A stretch of 37,959 nt of DNA from Emcibacter sp. (GCA_021647465.1 JAKIUQ010000018.1:1-37959); one strand, 5' to 3'; shown: positions 8,608 through 17,877, counted from the first letter of the stretch. Numbers and translations: made by a program. The notes: generated by a model from the sequence alone, not told the origin.

Positions 8608-8656
8608 ATTCTTCATATATTTGCCATAATTAACCATATACTGTAATGTTGTTGTA

Positions 8657-8679
8657 GAAAAATGCAGAAGCATTTTTTC
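8657..8679 (+). promoter_or_regulatory. AT-rich hairpin in the leader of the lipoprotein gene
   Basis: GAAAAATGC (8657-8665) pairs with GCATTTTTTC (8670-8679) around a four-base loop. Short GTTG and CAAC segments lie outside it and could extend the stem. It ends about 30 bases before the start codon at 8709. It could be a leader structure or a second weak terminator for gatB; the sequence does not decide. Confidence 0.35.
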
Positions 8680-8708
8680 TGTTCAACACAAACAGTAGGG
8701 GAGAACCT

Positions 8709-9038
8709 ATGACATATATCGATCTTAAGAAAGTTTTACTGGTAACATCTGTCTCAATGGTAGCAACATTTGGATTGTCAGCTTGCGGTGATGATAAGGC
8801 TGCCGCACCTGCGGCGGTTGAGAAACCAGCCGATGATGCGGCTACTGAGGCGCCTACGGCAATGGATAACGCCACAGAACAAGCGGGCGAAATGGTAGAA
8901 GAAGCCAAAGAAAAGGCTAAAGAAATGGTGGATGATGCCAAGGCCAAGGCGGATGAGGCTGCGGCAAAAGCCAAGCAAGATGCCATTGATGCCGCCAAGA
9001 AGAAGGCTGAAGAAGAATTAAAGAAAAATTTGCCTTAA
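8709..9038 (+). CDS. Small Ala/Lys/Glu-rich lipoprotein
   Basis: The 109-residue protein has a type II signal peptide with the lipobox LSAC, so Cys26 is the predicted lipidated residue. The next residues (GDDK) include Asp at +3 rather than +2. After a Pro/Ala-rich linker (about 31-52) the rest is a long uninterrupted charged helix made of repeats such as EEAKEKAKEMVDDAKAKADEAAAKAK, resembling LEA/apolipoprotein-like or Lpp-type rods. It is probably anchored in a membrane facing the periplasm. No enzymatic motif is present, and I cannot give a function. A terminator follows at 9063. Confidence 0.8.
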   Translation: MTYIDLKKVLLVTSVSMVATFGLSACGDDKAAAPAAVEKPADDAATEAPTAMDNATEQAGEMVEEAKEKAKEMVDDAKAKADEAAAKAKQDAIDAAKKKAEEELKKNLP

Positions 9039-9062
9039 TATTTGAAAATATAGTTAATTAGG

Positions 9063-9095
9063 AAAAGCGGGTCTTGTTAAGGCTCGCTTTTTTTT
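9063..9095 (+). terminator. Rho-independent terminator of the lipoprotein gene
   Basis: AAAAGCGGGTC (9063-9073) pairs, with G-T pairs, with GGCTCGCTTT (9081-9090) and runs directly into a long T tract. It begins 24 bases after the stop codon at 9038. Confidence 0.8.
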
Positions 9096-9241
9096 GTTTT
9101 TAACAGCAATCAAAACAATGACTTATAATATTTTATCCACCGTTAACTTTATGTTTACCAAAGCCGTGCCAACCTGTCCTCAAGAAAAACTGACAAAGCC
9201 AGATAAGGCAGCAGTTAAAAATAATAACAGGAGTTAAGGCA

Positions 9242-9511
9242 ATGGGACAGATTGACCATACATACATCACAGAGCGTATTGCGCAGGCTGAATCAGGTGC
9301 GAAAGAAGCCTTCTATGATTTGGGGCTGCTATATTCAATTGGACAAGGCGTTGACCAGAATTACATCGAAGCCCATAAATGGTTTAATCTCGCGGCAATT
9401 CGCGGCATGAAATCTGCCCAGATTGACCGGGCCGAAGTTGCGGAAGATATGTCAAACAACGAAATAGCAACTGCCCAGCGCATGGCACGTGAATGGCTGG
9501 CAATGCATTAA
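9242..9511 (+). CDS. Sel1-like repeat (short TPR-like) protein
   Basis: The 89-residue protein contains one clear Sel1-like repeat, reading AFYDLGLLYSIGQGVDQNYIEAHKWFNLAAIRG, plus a degenerate second helix pair (AQIDRAEVAEDMSN...TAQRMAREWLAMH). Sel1 repeats are alpha/alpha protein-interaction modules. Here there is no signal peptide, so the protein is probably cytoplasmic. Very short one- or two-repeat members like this are common in alphaproteobacteria and usually lack a known role. An AGGAG site lies about ten bases upstream of the ATG. It stands alone, preceded by a terminator and followed by tRNA-Ser. Confidence 0.82.
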   Translation: MGQIDHTYITERIAQAESGAKEAFYDLGLLYSIGQGVDQNYIEAHKWFNLAAIRGMKSAQIDRAEVAEDMSNNEIATAQRMAREWLAMH

Positions 9512-9724
9512 CTTGTATAGCCTACCCACCATTTTCAATTATTTCAACATAGTATGGATCGGGTAGTTTCATATGTCATGGGTATGAATATTTTTTCTTA
9601 TTCTGATATTATGAACCATGGTTATCACGAAAGCTGACACCAGCCCATTTATGAAAATAAATAAAATGTTCCTTTTACCAAACAAGGGTTGACGGGGGTT
9701 TTCCTTTCCACTAAAAACGGCAGC

Positions 9725-9814
9725 GGAGAGGTGGCTGAGTGGTCGAAAGCGCGCCCCTGCTAAGGGTGTATACCTTCACGGGTATCGAGGGTTCGAATCC
9801 CTTCCTCTCTACCA
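9725..9814 (+). tRNA. tRNA-Ser (anticodon GCU)
   Basis: The acceptor arms GGAGAGG (9725-9731) and CCTCTCT (9804-9810) pair with one G-U pair at the first position, followed by discriminator A and an encoded CCA. The anticodon loop CTGCTAA carries GCT at 9759-9761 and is closed by CGCCC/GGGTG. A long variable arm (TATACC...GGTAT) marks the class II serine type. The T loop is TTCGAAT. It decodes AGC and AGU codons. Confidence 0.96.
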
Positions 9815-9876
9815 TTACCCTATCTGGCCCATTTTCTTTTTTGAAGATTCTTTTTGTTTTCTAGCTGGTTTCTCTT

Positions 9877-11451
9877 ATGACATTAGATGCCATCATTATC
9901 GGCGGGGGACATAATGGTCTGGTTTGTGCAAATTATTTGGCAAAATCCGGATTAAAAGTTCGCGTTCTGGAAAGGCGTCATGTGGTTGGCGGCGCCGCTG
10001 TCACGGAAGAATTTCACCCCGGGTTCAAAAATTCAATCGCAGCCTATACGGTGAGCCTGCTCAACCCAAAAATCATTAAAGATTTGAAACTACATGATTA
10101 TGGTTTGAAAATTGTCGAGCGGCGGGTCAATAATTTATGGCCTCATGAAAATGGTGATTATCTTTCTTTTGTTGTTGGTACTGACAAATTGAAAGCTGAA
10201 ATTGCCTTGTTTTCAGAGAAAGACGCGGCGGCCTTGGAGCGCTATTTCAGAGATACGGGGATGGTGGCGGACCTCATACGGGAATTTCTTCTGGAAACAC
10301 CGCCTAATGTTGGCGGCGGCATCAGAGATATATTTAAAGCGGCGAAATTTGGCAATAAACTACGAAAGCTTCCTCTGGAAGATGAGCGAATAGTTTTGGA
10401 TATTTTCACTAAAAGCGTTGCTGATTTTTTAAATCTCTATTTTGAAAATGATTATGTGAAAGGGGCTTTTGCTTTTGATGGTGTGGTTGGGAATTATGCC
10501 GATACACAAACGCCGGGCACGGCCTATGTCTTGATGCATCATGCCTTTGGGGAGGTTAACGGGAAAAAAGGCGTTTGGGGACATGCCATTGGCGGTATGG
10601 GGGCCATTACCCAGGCCATGGCGAAATCTGCAGAGGCAAGCGGGGCCGAAATAGAAACAGATCGGCCTGTCAGTAAAATATTAGTCGAAAATGATAAAGC
10701 CTGCGGCGTTATTCTGATGGACGGCACCATTATCAGGGCGAAAATAATAGCGGCCAATGTTAACCCCAGCCTCCTTTATAATGACATGGTGGACAGCAAA
10801 TATATGCCGGATGATTTTAGGCGGCGCATGAAGCACTATAAGAATGGCTCAGGGACTTTCCGCATGAATGTTGCCTTGAAAGATCTGCCCGAATTCACCT
10901 GCCTTAAACAACAGGGCAGGGCAACAGCCGATCATTTAACGGGCGGCATTGTCATTGCCCCCACCATGGCCTATCTGGATAACGCTTTTCGTGAGGCAAA
11001 AGAACATGGCTGGTCCTCCGCACCCGTTATCGAAATGCTCATCCCCTCAACATTGGACGACACACTGGCCCCTAAAGGACAGCATGTGGCCAGCTTTTTT
11101 TGCCAGCAATTTGATCCGGATACCGATTGGGACACGCATCGGGAGGCCGCAGCCGATACCATCATTGATCAAGTTGAAAAATTTGCCCCCGGCTTCAAGG
11201 AACTTATTCTGGGTCGGCAGATATTAAGCCCTCTTGACCTTGAAAGAATTTTTGGTCTGACTAACGGGGATATTATGCACGGCCAGCTGTCACTGGACCA
11301 GATGTTCAGCGCGCGGCCAATTTTGGGTCATGGAGATTATCGCTCCCCTATACAAGGGTTGTATATGTGCGGTTCCGGTACCCATCCGGGCGGCGGCGTC
11401 ACCGGCGCGCCCGGTCATAATGCGGCAAAAGAAATTATTCGGGATTTATAA
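9877..11451 (+). CDS. Phytoene-dehydrogenase-like FAD-dependent oxidoreductase (PYROXD2/COG1233 type)
   Basis: The 524-residue protein begins with an FAD-binding Rossmann motif (IIGGGHNGLVCANYLAKSGLKVRVLERR, then VGGAAVTEEFHPGF). It ends with the matching C-terminal FAD motif, GLYMCGSGTHPGGGVTGAPGHNAAKEI. The middle contains HAIGGMGAITQAMAKSA and a second beta-strand segment, GVILMDG. This is the pattern of the NAD(P)/FAD-dependent oxidoreductases of COG1233 that are related to carotenoid desaturases and to mitochondrial PYROXD2. No carotenoid biosynthesis gene is nearby, so the substrate is unknown and a carotenoid role should not be assumed. It lies just after tRNA-Ser and converges on the ligase-like gene with an 18-base gap. 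Confidence 0.9.
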   Translation: MTLDAIIIGGGHNGLVCANYLAKSGLKVRVLERRHVVGGAAVTEEFHPGFKNSIAAYTVSLLNPKIIKDLKLHDYGLKIVERRVNNLWPHENGDYLSFVVGTDKLKAEIALFSEKDAAALERYFRDTGMVADLIREFLLETPPNVGGGIRDIFKAAKFGNKLRKLPLEDERIVLDIFTKSVADFLNLYFENDYVKGAFAFDGVVGNYADTQTPGTAYVLMHHAFGEVNGKKGVWGHAIGGMGAITQAMAKSAEASGAEIETDRPVSKILVENDKACGVILMDGTIIRAKIIAANVNPSLLYNDMVDSKYMPDDFRRRMKHYKNGSGTFRMNVALKDLPEFTCLKQQGRATADHLTGGIVIAPTMAYLDNAFREAKEHGWSSAPVIEMLIPSTLDDTLAPKGQHVASFFCQQFDPDTDWDTHREAAADTIIDQVEKFAPGFKELILGRQILSPLDLERIFGLTNGDIMHGQLSLDQMFSARPILGHGDYRSPIQGLYMCGSGTHPGGGVTGAPGHNAAKEIIRDL

Positions 11452-11469
11452 TCACTCAGAATAGGGGGG

Positions 11470-12891
11470 TTATGCCATATAAGTGAATTTTCGTTCGTAA
11501 TCTATGCTTTTGCCGTAGGGAAAATCTTCGTAGGTCCAGAGGCGGATATTCTTGGCCTTAATGATGATTTTATCGCCGCAAAAAAGATTGTTTGTTTGAA
11601 TTTCATCAGGCTTGATACCACGGCGTAATTGGATATTCAGCTTATCAGGCTTATCCTGATCCATACGAAATGCCCCGGTAATCTGGTCTGCAAAATGATG
11701 GTCGCGGAATAGGGCATCTTTTACCACGCCCATATGCAAGCCTGAGTTTAGGCGGTCTTTTTGCCGTCCTCTGATGCAAATCAAGGGTAAGTTAGGAAGG
11801 ATCGGGGCGGACAAACCCGCGTCCTGAAAGGCGGTTATAATTTCTTCACTATTGAGCAATTTTGCTTCATCTCCGGTTTGATAACGAAAAAGCGGAATAG
11901 GGCTGCTTTTATCCAGAAGACTGACCAATAGCGGGCCGTAACCATTATCATCGGAACGATTAACCTCCAAATAGGTAGAAAGGGGGTTATAGGTAAAAAG
12001 CATGGGCAGTGGGTCATATTCACTAAGGGAGCCAAAGAGTTCTTTCTTCAGGGCTGGCGATGCGTTAATTGCCCGGCGGAGCGTGATTGTCTCCAAAGTT
12101 TCAAAACATAAATTGAGACCCAGTTCCCCAACCCCCATTGATGACCCAATAATGCCGCTTGTGAGGTCATCTGGATCTATATTAATCTTTTTCCCAATAT
12201 AATTCCGATAATTTTCGCCAAATGTTTCTTCCCCGATGATCAAATGTTTATGGATTTTACGCCAGTCAATATGCCACTTGTCAGATTCGTCCATCAACAG
12301 CTTTAAAAACAAGGGGTCACAGACAATGATTATTTGGTCAAAATGGGCTGAAAACTTCTGGATGAGGGCCAGAGCCATATCTTCTCGTACGCTGACCTCG
12401 GCCAGGGTGACGCTGTTGGAGGGAAAACGCACTCCCATGGGCAGACAATTGACGAGCAGGGTCTTTTTCTGATCAATTTGAAAAGCACTTTGAAGTGCAA
12501 GATCCAGTAAATCTGGCGTGGATTTTGCCTGTTTCCAGGTGGTCAGGCCAAAAGCAAAGTTGCCACTATGGCCGGAACTGGTCAAAACGCCTTGGAGATT
12601 GTCTAATATTCCGGGGCGGCATAAATCCTTCAGCGGGTATTTATTAAAAGTATTTTCCTTGGACATGGTAAATTCAAGGGCAGTGAAATGTTCAATGGTT
12701 TTGATGTCATTTGGACCGATTCGGCAGGGTTCCAGAGCGTCTCTAAGAGCTGGAGACGAAAAACGCTGTTTCTGAAAAATCCGGAGCAGCTTTTTTTCAC
12801 CCATATTCCTGAGCCCCTCAGGACTGGATTTTCCCAGCATGGACAGCTGTAGTTTACGTTGTAATTTCTTTATTGTTTTTTCTATTTTCAC
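11470..12891 (-). CDS. PaaK-like adenylate-forming enzyme (phenylacetate-CoA ligase family relative)
   Basis: The 473-residue protein carries adenylation-fold motifs of the PaaK/coenzyme F390 synthetase group: a P-loop-like TSSGHSG at residues 104-110, IGSSMGVGELG near 250 in place of the usual Y-G-x-T/S-E motif, and FRYQTGDEAKLL near 340 matching the YRTGD motif. A C-terminal domain with IRGRQKDRLN follows. Such enzymes activate a carboxylic acid as acyl-AMP. Whether it then makes a CoA thioester cannot be told. GTG start at 12891-12889, with only a weak GGCGG site upstream. It is divergent from the exosortase-associated acyltransferase at 13090, so activated acyl groups for that enzyme are an attractive but unproved role. 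It is not the standard acyl-CoA ligase of XrtA loci. Confidence 0.78.
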   Translation of the reverse strand: MKIEKTIKKLQRKLQLSMLGKSSPEGLRNMGEKKLLRIFQKQRFSSPALRDALEPCRIGPNDIKTIEHFTALEFTMSKENTFNKYPLKDLCRPGILDNLQGVLTSSGHSGNFAFGLTTWKQAKSTPDLLDLALQSAFQIDQKKTLLVNCLPMGVRFPSNSVTLAEVSVREDMALALIQKFSAHFDQIIIVCDPLFLKLLMDESDKWHIDWRKIHKHLIIGEETFGENYRNYIGKKINIDPDDLTSGIIGSSMGVGELGLNLCFETLETITLRRAINASPALKKELFGSLSEYDPLPMLFTYNPLSTYLEVNRSDDNGYGPLLVSLLDKSSPIPLFRYQTGDEAKLLNSEEIITAFQDAGLSAPILPNLPLICIRGRQKDRLNSGLHMGVVKDALFRDHHFADQITGAFRMDQDKPDKLNIQLRRGIKPDEIQTNNLFCGDKIIIKAKNIRLWTYEDFPYGKSIDYERKFTYMA

Positions 12892-13089
12892 GATAACCGC
12901 CTGAACCCGAAATTCTTTTTAATTGATGCTGTTAAAAATATTTGTACCAGACGCACAATAAAGCCAATATTTTAAGGGACTGTTAAGATAAATTCTGTAA
13001 ATTTATATGTTCATTAATAATGCCTTAATCTGTTTTTTTCAGGGCGATATTCGGTTTTTTTAATATTCTTTCGGTTAGAGTGATATAAC

Positions 13090-13905
13090 GTGGTTAAATT
13101 TGGCCTAACGGCACAAAAATATGAATTAAAGGAAAGCGCACCGCACGTGCAGAACCAAGAGAAGAACTCGCAAAGGGTAAAAGAACGGTTTTGGGGCAGG
13201 GATGTCGCTTTCCCCAGTAGATTAGTCGTCGACATGAAAGATTTAAATAAACTATATCAGTTGCGTTATGATGTATATTGTTTGCAAAAAGGTTTTCTTG
13301 ACCCTGCCGATTACCCAAGTAAATGTGAAACAGACATATTCGATAAACATGCGCTTCATTTTGGGGCTTTTGATAATTTTGGAAATGCGCTGGGGACGCT
13401 TCGTCTTGTAAAAAATTCCGGCGCGGGGTTTCCCATGTTAAAACATTGTGAAATAGATGTGCCGGAGGAAATATTACTAAAAGCCGGGGAAGTCTCCCGC
13501 CTTGCTGTGAGTAAAATAATTCGCAAAAGGTCAGGGGACGGTGAATATGGTATGCCATTGCAAGGCGGCAGGGTAGATGAAAAGCCTAAATTTATACCGG
13601 AAAACAATAAACGTCGTCACCGGCCAGCTATCGTCGTTGGCTTATATAAAAGTCTGTATCAGGAATCCAAGAGAGCGGGCATAACCCATTGGCTTGCGGT
13701 TATGGAACCGGGACTTTTAAAGCTTCTGAAACGGTTTTACTTTAACTTTGAGGCTATTGGCCCTGAAGTCGATTATTTTGGCCCCGTACGCCCCTATATG
13801 GTCTCATTGGACTCTATCGAGGATCAGGTCTATCGAAGCTCTAAGGCATTTTATGCAGCCTTTGTAAGTGGCTTGCCGCCGGAACTTATCAAACATCCTT
13901 TGTGA
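13090..13905 (+). CDS. PEP-CTERM/exosortase-associated GNAT-like acyltransferase
   Basis: The 271-residue protein matches the exosortase-linked acyltransferase family (TIGR03694 type), which is distantly related to LuxI-type acyl-homoserine-lactone synthases. The family pattern is visible: LYQLRYDVYCLQKGFLDPADYP, then DKHALHFGAFDNFGNALGTLRLV, then EVSRLAVSK, and near the end HWLAVMEPGLLKLLKRFYFNFEAIGPEVDYFGPVRPYMV. The start is uncertain. The GTG at 13090 has little ribosome binding site, while a GTG at 13147, preceded by GGAAAG, would remove 19 residues and leave the conserved core intact. The RND exporter follows 46 bases downstream on the same strand, suggesting an operon. The acyl donor and acceptor are not known for the family. 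Confidence 0.85.
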   Translation: MVKFGLTAQKYELKESAPHVQNQEKNSQRVKERFWGRDVAFPSRLVVDMKDLNKLYQLRYDVYCLQKGFLDPADYPSKCETDIFDKHALHFGAFDNFGNALGTLRLVKNSGAGFPMLKHCEIDVPEEILLKAGEVSRLAVSKIIRKRSGDGEYGMPLQGGRVDEKPKFIPENNKRRHRPAIVVGLYKSLYQESKRAGITHWLAVMEPGLLKLLKRFYFNFEAIGPEVDYFGPVRPYMVSLDSIEDQVYRSSKAFYAAFVSGLPPELIKHPL

Positions 13906-13951
13906 TGGCATTCTACAAGGCTTTAAATCCATATTATAATGGGAAAAATAT

Positions 13952-16312
13952 ATGTGGTGGGACTTTAGTAAAATAAATTCACTCTTGGGGTTATGGTTCG
14001 GTTGCCTAAAGCGAAAAAGGCTGGCTTTTCTTTTTTTCCCATTGTTATTCTGCCTGATTTTGGCTGGCGGGGTTGTTTTATTACAAGAAAATAATGATGG
14101 CCGGATTTTTTTTGATGAGGCCAGCCCAGATCGGCAAAAGCTTGTCGCGCTTGAGGAAAAATTTACTGAAACAAATAGCCTTTTAATTGTGTTATCAGCA
14201 GATGGCGGTGATGTTTTCGCGGCTGATGTTATGAGCGCAATTCTGGACGTAACAGAACAAGCATGGCTATTGCCCTATGTTACGCGGGTGAATTCGCTTG
14301 GTAATTATCAACGTATTTCATCTATGGATGATGATATTATCATTGAGAGCTTATTTTCACCTGATAGCATCCTGTCGGCAACAGAACGCGAAGAAATAAA
14401 AAAATATGCTTTATCCGAAACGGATTTAATCGGACAAATTTTATCGCCGGACGGGGCGGTCACGGCGGTTGCCATAAATATAGCGGCGCCCAGAGGAGAC
14501 AGTAAAGCCATTAACGTCATTATGGCTGAGGTGGAGAGTTTAAAGGAGGATATGCAAAGTAAATACAGCGGAATATCGCTGTATATTACCGGCGATATCC
14601 CGCTGGATAACGCCTTTGCCGAAGCCTATGCTTATGATCTGCAATATTTATTCCCGTTTTTTCTATGTGTTATATTTCTGGTTTGCTATTTTTTCTTCAG
14701 GTCTTTTTTGCTTTCTGCCGTGATTTTAGTGATGATGATATTGGTTGTTGCGGCGACGATGGGCAGTTCAGGTTTTCTGGGGATTGATCTTACGGCGGGC
14801 ACATCTGCGGTGCCGATTATTCTCATCACCATATCGCTGGCTGATTTTGTTCATTTACTATCGGCGGTGCGGATTGGCATGAGGCGGGGACTAGATGAAA
14901 TGCAGGCGGTTCAGAGGTCGCTTGAGCGTAATTTTCTTCCCATATCCTTAACAAGTTTTACCACATTAATTGGTTTTTTGAGCCTGAATTTCAGTGAAGC
15001 GCCCCCTTTCAGGGATTTGGGCAACCTTGTCGCTATTGGTATTGTCATCAGTTACCTGATCACATTTACCTTCTTTCCAGCTGTTTTAGTCGGGATGAAA
15101 CTGAGTCATATATTTAAGAAGTCCCATAGTGTTTTGACAGTACCGCCCGGCGTCATATCAGATTTTATATCCAGATTTTCTCATATGTTACTTAAGAGGC
15201 GGGCCATGGTGTCCTGCGCGGCCATTTTCGTTGCTGTGGTGATTAGCAGTGGATTGACACGCATTGAATTTGATGATGATTGGGTTAAATATTTTGATGA
15301 AAAAAATAATTTCCGCATGGATACGGAATTTGTGGTTGGCCATTTAACCGGGGTAGATACCATTGAATATATCATATCCTCTGGAAAAGAGGGCGGCGTA
15401 ACGGATGCACGTTTTTTGAATGAGCTGGATCAGTTTGGCGCTTGGGCGCTGGCGCAGCCAGAAATTATTCATGTGTCCTCTATTGTATCGCTGTTTAAGA
15501 AAATAAATGCGCATATGTCGCCGTTGTCTGCACAGGAAACCACAAAAGCAGAGACGCACGGTATCGCGGAAAACAGTGAGCTGAATGCCCAGTATTTATT
15601 AATGTATGAAATGTCTTTACCGGTCGGACTGGATTTGAATGACCGTATTGATATCGCCAAGCAGTTTACGCGGCTTACCCTGACCGCGCGTGATATGACC
15701 TCGCGCCAAATGAGAAATCTTGATTTTCGGGTCAGTCAAAAATTGCGTGAGATGAAATTAATAAAGCCTGACGAAAGCGGAACAGGTATTCCGCTCATGT
15801 TTGCCAATCTTTCGGAGCGGAATATAAAGTCCATGCTGTTCGGGATTCTGTTTGCTCTGGTTATGGTATCCGTCGTTCTTACCGTGGCATTTAAAAGCCT
15901 TTCGCTTGGCCTGATCAGTTTTTTTGTAAATATTCTGCCGATCATATTGGGTTTTGGCATTTGGGGATGGCTCTATCAATATATCGGGGTATCATTAACC
16001 GTTGTCGCGGCCATTGCCTTTGGCATCGTGGTCGATGACTCAATTCATTTTATTACTAAATACAGTAAAGCGATTAAAGAGAAAAAAGGTGATGTCACTG
16101 AGGCCCTTATTACCACCTTTAGGGAGGTGGGCGGGGCCCTGGTGATGACAACCTTCATTCTGGTTATGGGGTTTTTGATTTTATCCTTCTCGCAGTTCCA
16201 GCCGACTTGGGGGCTTGGTTTGATCTCTGCAATGATGATCACGATTGCCTTGTTATATGACTTTATATTGTTGCCCATATTATTGACAATATCTCGTAGA
16301 AAAATAAGTTAA
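13952..16312 (+). CDS. MMPL/RND-superfamily exporter
   Basis: The 786-residue protein has the internal two-fold repeat of RND permeases of the COG1033/MMPL type. One transmembrane helix lies near 20-45, with a periplasmic loop to about 225, then a five-helix block (about 230-390). A second helix lies near 410, with a second loop and a final five-helix block from about 625. The proton-relay acids sit in SLADFVHLLSA (first half) and GIVVDDSIHFITKYSKA (second half), both in the expected helix-4-like positions. This class exports lipids and other hydrophobic molecules. Its position directly after the acyltransferase suggests export of an acylated product. No membrane-fusion or outer-membrane partner is adjacent. 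A GGGA site precedes the ATG. Confidence 0.9.
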   Translation: MWWDFSKINSLLGLWFGCLKRKRLAFLFFPLLFCLILAGGVVLLQENNDGRIFFDEASPDRQKLVALEEKFTETNSLLIVLSADGGDVFAADVMSAILDVTEQAWLLPYVTRVNSLGNYQRISSMDDDIIIESLFSPDSILSATEREEIKKYALSETDLIGQILSPDGAVTAVAINIAAPRGDSKAINVIMAEVESLKEDMQSKYSGISLYITGDIPLDNAFAEAYAYDLQYLFPFFLCVIFLVCYFFFRSFLLSAVILVMMILVVAATMGSSGFLGIDLTAGTSAVPIILITISLADFVHLLSAVRIGMRRGLDEMQAVQRSLERNFLPISLTSFTTLIGFLSLNFSEAPPFRDLGNLVAIGIVISYLITFTFFPAVLVGMKLSHIFKKSHSVLTVPPGVISDFISRFSHMLLKRRAMVSCAAIFVAVVISSGLTRIEFDDDWVKYFDEKNNFRMDTEFVVGHLTGVDTIEYIISSGKEGGVTDARFLNELDQFGAWALAQPEIIHVSSIVSLFKKINAHMSPLSAQETTKAETHGIAENSELNAQYLLMYEMSLPVGLDLNDRIDIAKQFTRLTLTARDMTSRQMRNLDFRVSQKLREMKLIKPDESGTGIPLMFANLSERNIKSMLFGILFALVMVSVVLTVAFKSLSLGLISFFVNILPIILGFGIWGWLYQYIGVSLTVVAAIAFGIVVDDSIHFITKYSKAIKEKKGDVTEALITTFREVGGALVMTTFILVMGFLILSFSQFQPTWGLGLISAMMITIALLYDFILLPILLTISRRKIS

Positions 16313-16482
16313 ATTCATTGCCTGGTGATATTAATTATAACGGTTAACCATTTTCTAAGGCTTTGGAAATGTTTTATTCACTTGTTATTATTATTGTATG
16401 CGTAAGAAGGGTATGCTCTATACTTAATTAATAAAATTACTTTGCAAAAAATGTAAAGAGTGTTTTAAGGCAACATAAAAAA

Positions 16483-17871
16483 ATGATTAGAATTTTTAAA
16501 CATTATATTCCTAAGTCTTTGTTTATGTTGGGGGTGGGCGAGAGCTTTATATTACTGGCCGCTATTTGGGGGGGCTTGAATATTAGATATATACAGGCAA
16601 ATATTACGGTGCCGGATTTCTCTGATAATATTACAGAAATTCTGTCATTTGTGGCTGTGTCTTATATTGTACTGCTGGCCACTGGATTTTATCGATTGGA
16701 AACCTGCCGCGACCTTAGGGTAACCTCCATTCGCCTGATCACAAGTCTGGGGTTAACTTTTGTTATTCTTTCGTTTGTCCTTTATATGCTCCCCAATATT
16801 GATTTATGGCGGAGTGTGATCATATATGCCTTGGGATTATCTTTTGTGGGCTTGTTAATCAGTCGATATATTTTCTTGCATATTGTTGATTTGAACAGGC
16901 TGAAAAAAAGGGTGCTTGTGCTTGGTGCCGGGGATCGGGCCGAAAGGGTTCAGGCCTGCGGCGTCACGGGCTCCAATGATGTGAGGTTTACCAATTTTCT
17001 CCGTATGAGCAAAACGGAAAACACGATTGATACGGCGCAGGATTATGATCAGACTATTCCTTTAAAAAACTATATTCTAGAACGTGGCGTGCAGGAAATT
17101 GTGGTCGCCATTGATGAAAGGCGCGGCGCATTGCCCGTTGATGCCTTGCTTGAATGTAAAATGATGGGGTGCCGTATCATTGAGGCGACATCATTCATAG
17201 AACGCCAGTCCGGTACGGTAAGCTTGAAAAATATAAACCCAAGTTGGTTGATATTTTCTGATGGTTTTGGCAATTCAGGTAATATTGATCATATTTTAAA
17301 ACGTGTGTTTGATGTGATGGCCAGTGGCCTGCTCTTGATATTGACGCTGCCGATATTGTTTGTGACGGCTATTTTGGTCAAAATCACAAGTAAAGGCCCG
17401 ATATTTTACCGTCAGGAACGGGTAGGCTTAAACGGGGTTCCATTTGATGTATTGAAATTTCGCAGCATGACTATTGATGCAGAGGCGGATGGGGTGCCAA
17501 AGTGGGCGGCCAAGAATGATACGCGTGTGACGGGACTTGGCCGGATTATCAGATCGTCAAGAATTGATGAAATTCCGCAGATATTTAATGTCCTGAGCGG
17601 GGCCATGAGTTTTGTCGGGCCACGGCCAGAACGCCCGTTCTTTGTTGAGCAGCTTGAGAAAAAGATAAAACTATATGGTGAACGCCATCGGGTGAAGCCC
17701 GGGATTACGGGCTGGGCCCAAGTGAATTATCCCTACGGTGCCTCAGAAGAGGATACAAAACGTAAATTAGAGTATGATCTATATTATATAAAAAACTACT
17801 CATTGTTTCTTGATTTTCTTATACTCATTCAGACAGTGCGTGTTGTGCTGTGGCCCGATGGAGTGAGATAA
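16483..17871 (+). CDS. XrtA/PEP-CTERM-associated polyprenyl-phosphate sugar-1-phosphate transferase
   Basis: The 462-residue protein resembles the TIGR03013-type sugar transferase of exosortase loci. Residues 1-135 hold four to five transmembrane helices. A Rossmann-like CoA-binding-type domain follows (KKRVLVLGAGDRAERVQACG, about 138-265). From about 270 comes the bacterial sugar transferase domain: KRVFDVMASGLLLILTLPI, GPIFYRQERVGLNG, FDVLKFRSM, TGLGRIIRSSRIDEIPQ, SFVGPRPERP and the end KPGITGWAQVNY. It attaches the first sugar phosphate to undecaprenyl phosphate, starting the polysaccharide repeat unit at the inner membrane. Only six bases separate it from prsK, so the enzyme that starts synthesis is likely co-transcribed with its regulators. 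Confidence 0.93.
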   Translation: MIRIFKHYIPKSLFMLGVGESFILLAAIWGGLNIRYIQANITVPDFSDNITEILSFVAVSYIVLLATGFYRLETCRDLRVTSIRLITSLGLTFVILSFVLYMLPNIDLWRSVIIYALGLSFVGLLISRYIFLHIVDLNRLKKRVLVLGAGDRAERVQACGVTGSNDVRFTNFLRMSKTENTIDTAQDYDQTIPLKNYILERGVQEIVVAIDERRGALPVDALLECKMMGCRIIEATSFIERQSGTVSLKNINPSWLIFSDGFGNSGNIDHILKRVFDVMASGLLLILTLPILFVTAILVKITSKGPIFYRQERVGLNGVPFDVLKFRSMTIDAEADGVPKWAAKNDTRVTGLGRIIRSSRIDEIPQIFNVLSGAMSFVGPRPERPFFVEQLEKKIKLYGERHRVKPGITGWAQVNYPYGASEEDTKRKLEYDLYYIKNYSLFLDFLILIQTVRVVLWPDGVR

Positions 17872-17877
17872 GTCGTC

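Noticed and set aside
9725..9814. tRNA-Ser as an integration site for a mobile element
   Set aside because: No integrase, no repeated tRNA 3' end and no change of base composition were seen on either side; the same holds for tRNA-Pro at 37722.
9877..11451. Carotenoid desaturase interpretation of the flavoprotein
   Set aside because: The fold matches, but no carotenoid genes are nearby and the sequence is closer in style to the general COG1233/PYROXD2 group.
16313..16482. Search for sigma-54 (-24/-12) promoters for the PrsR regulon here and in the other gaps of the locus
   Set aside because: No TGGCAC-N5-TTGC-like element with correct spacing was found by eye. A weak near match at 4485-4502 has wrong spacing and is outside the locus.
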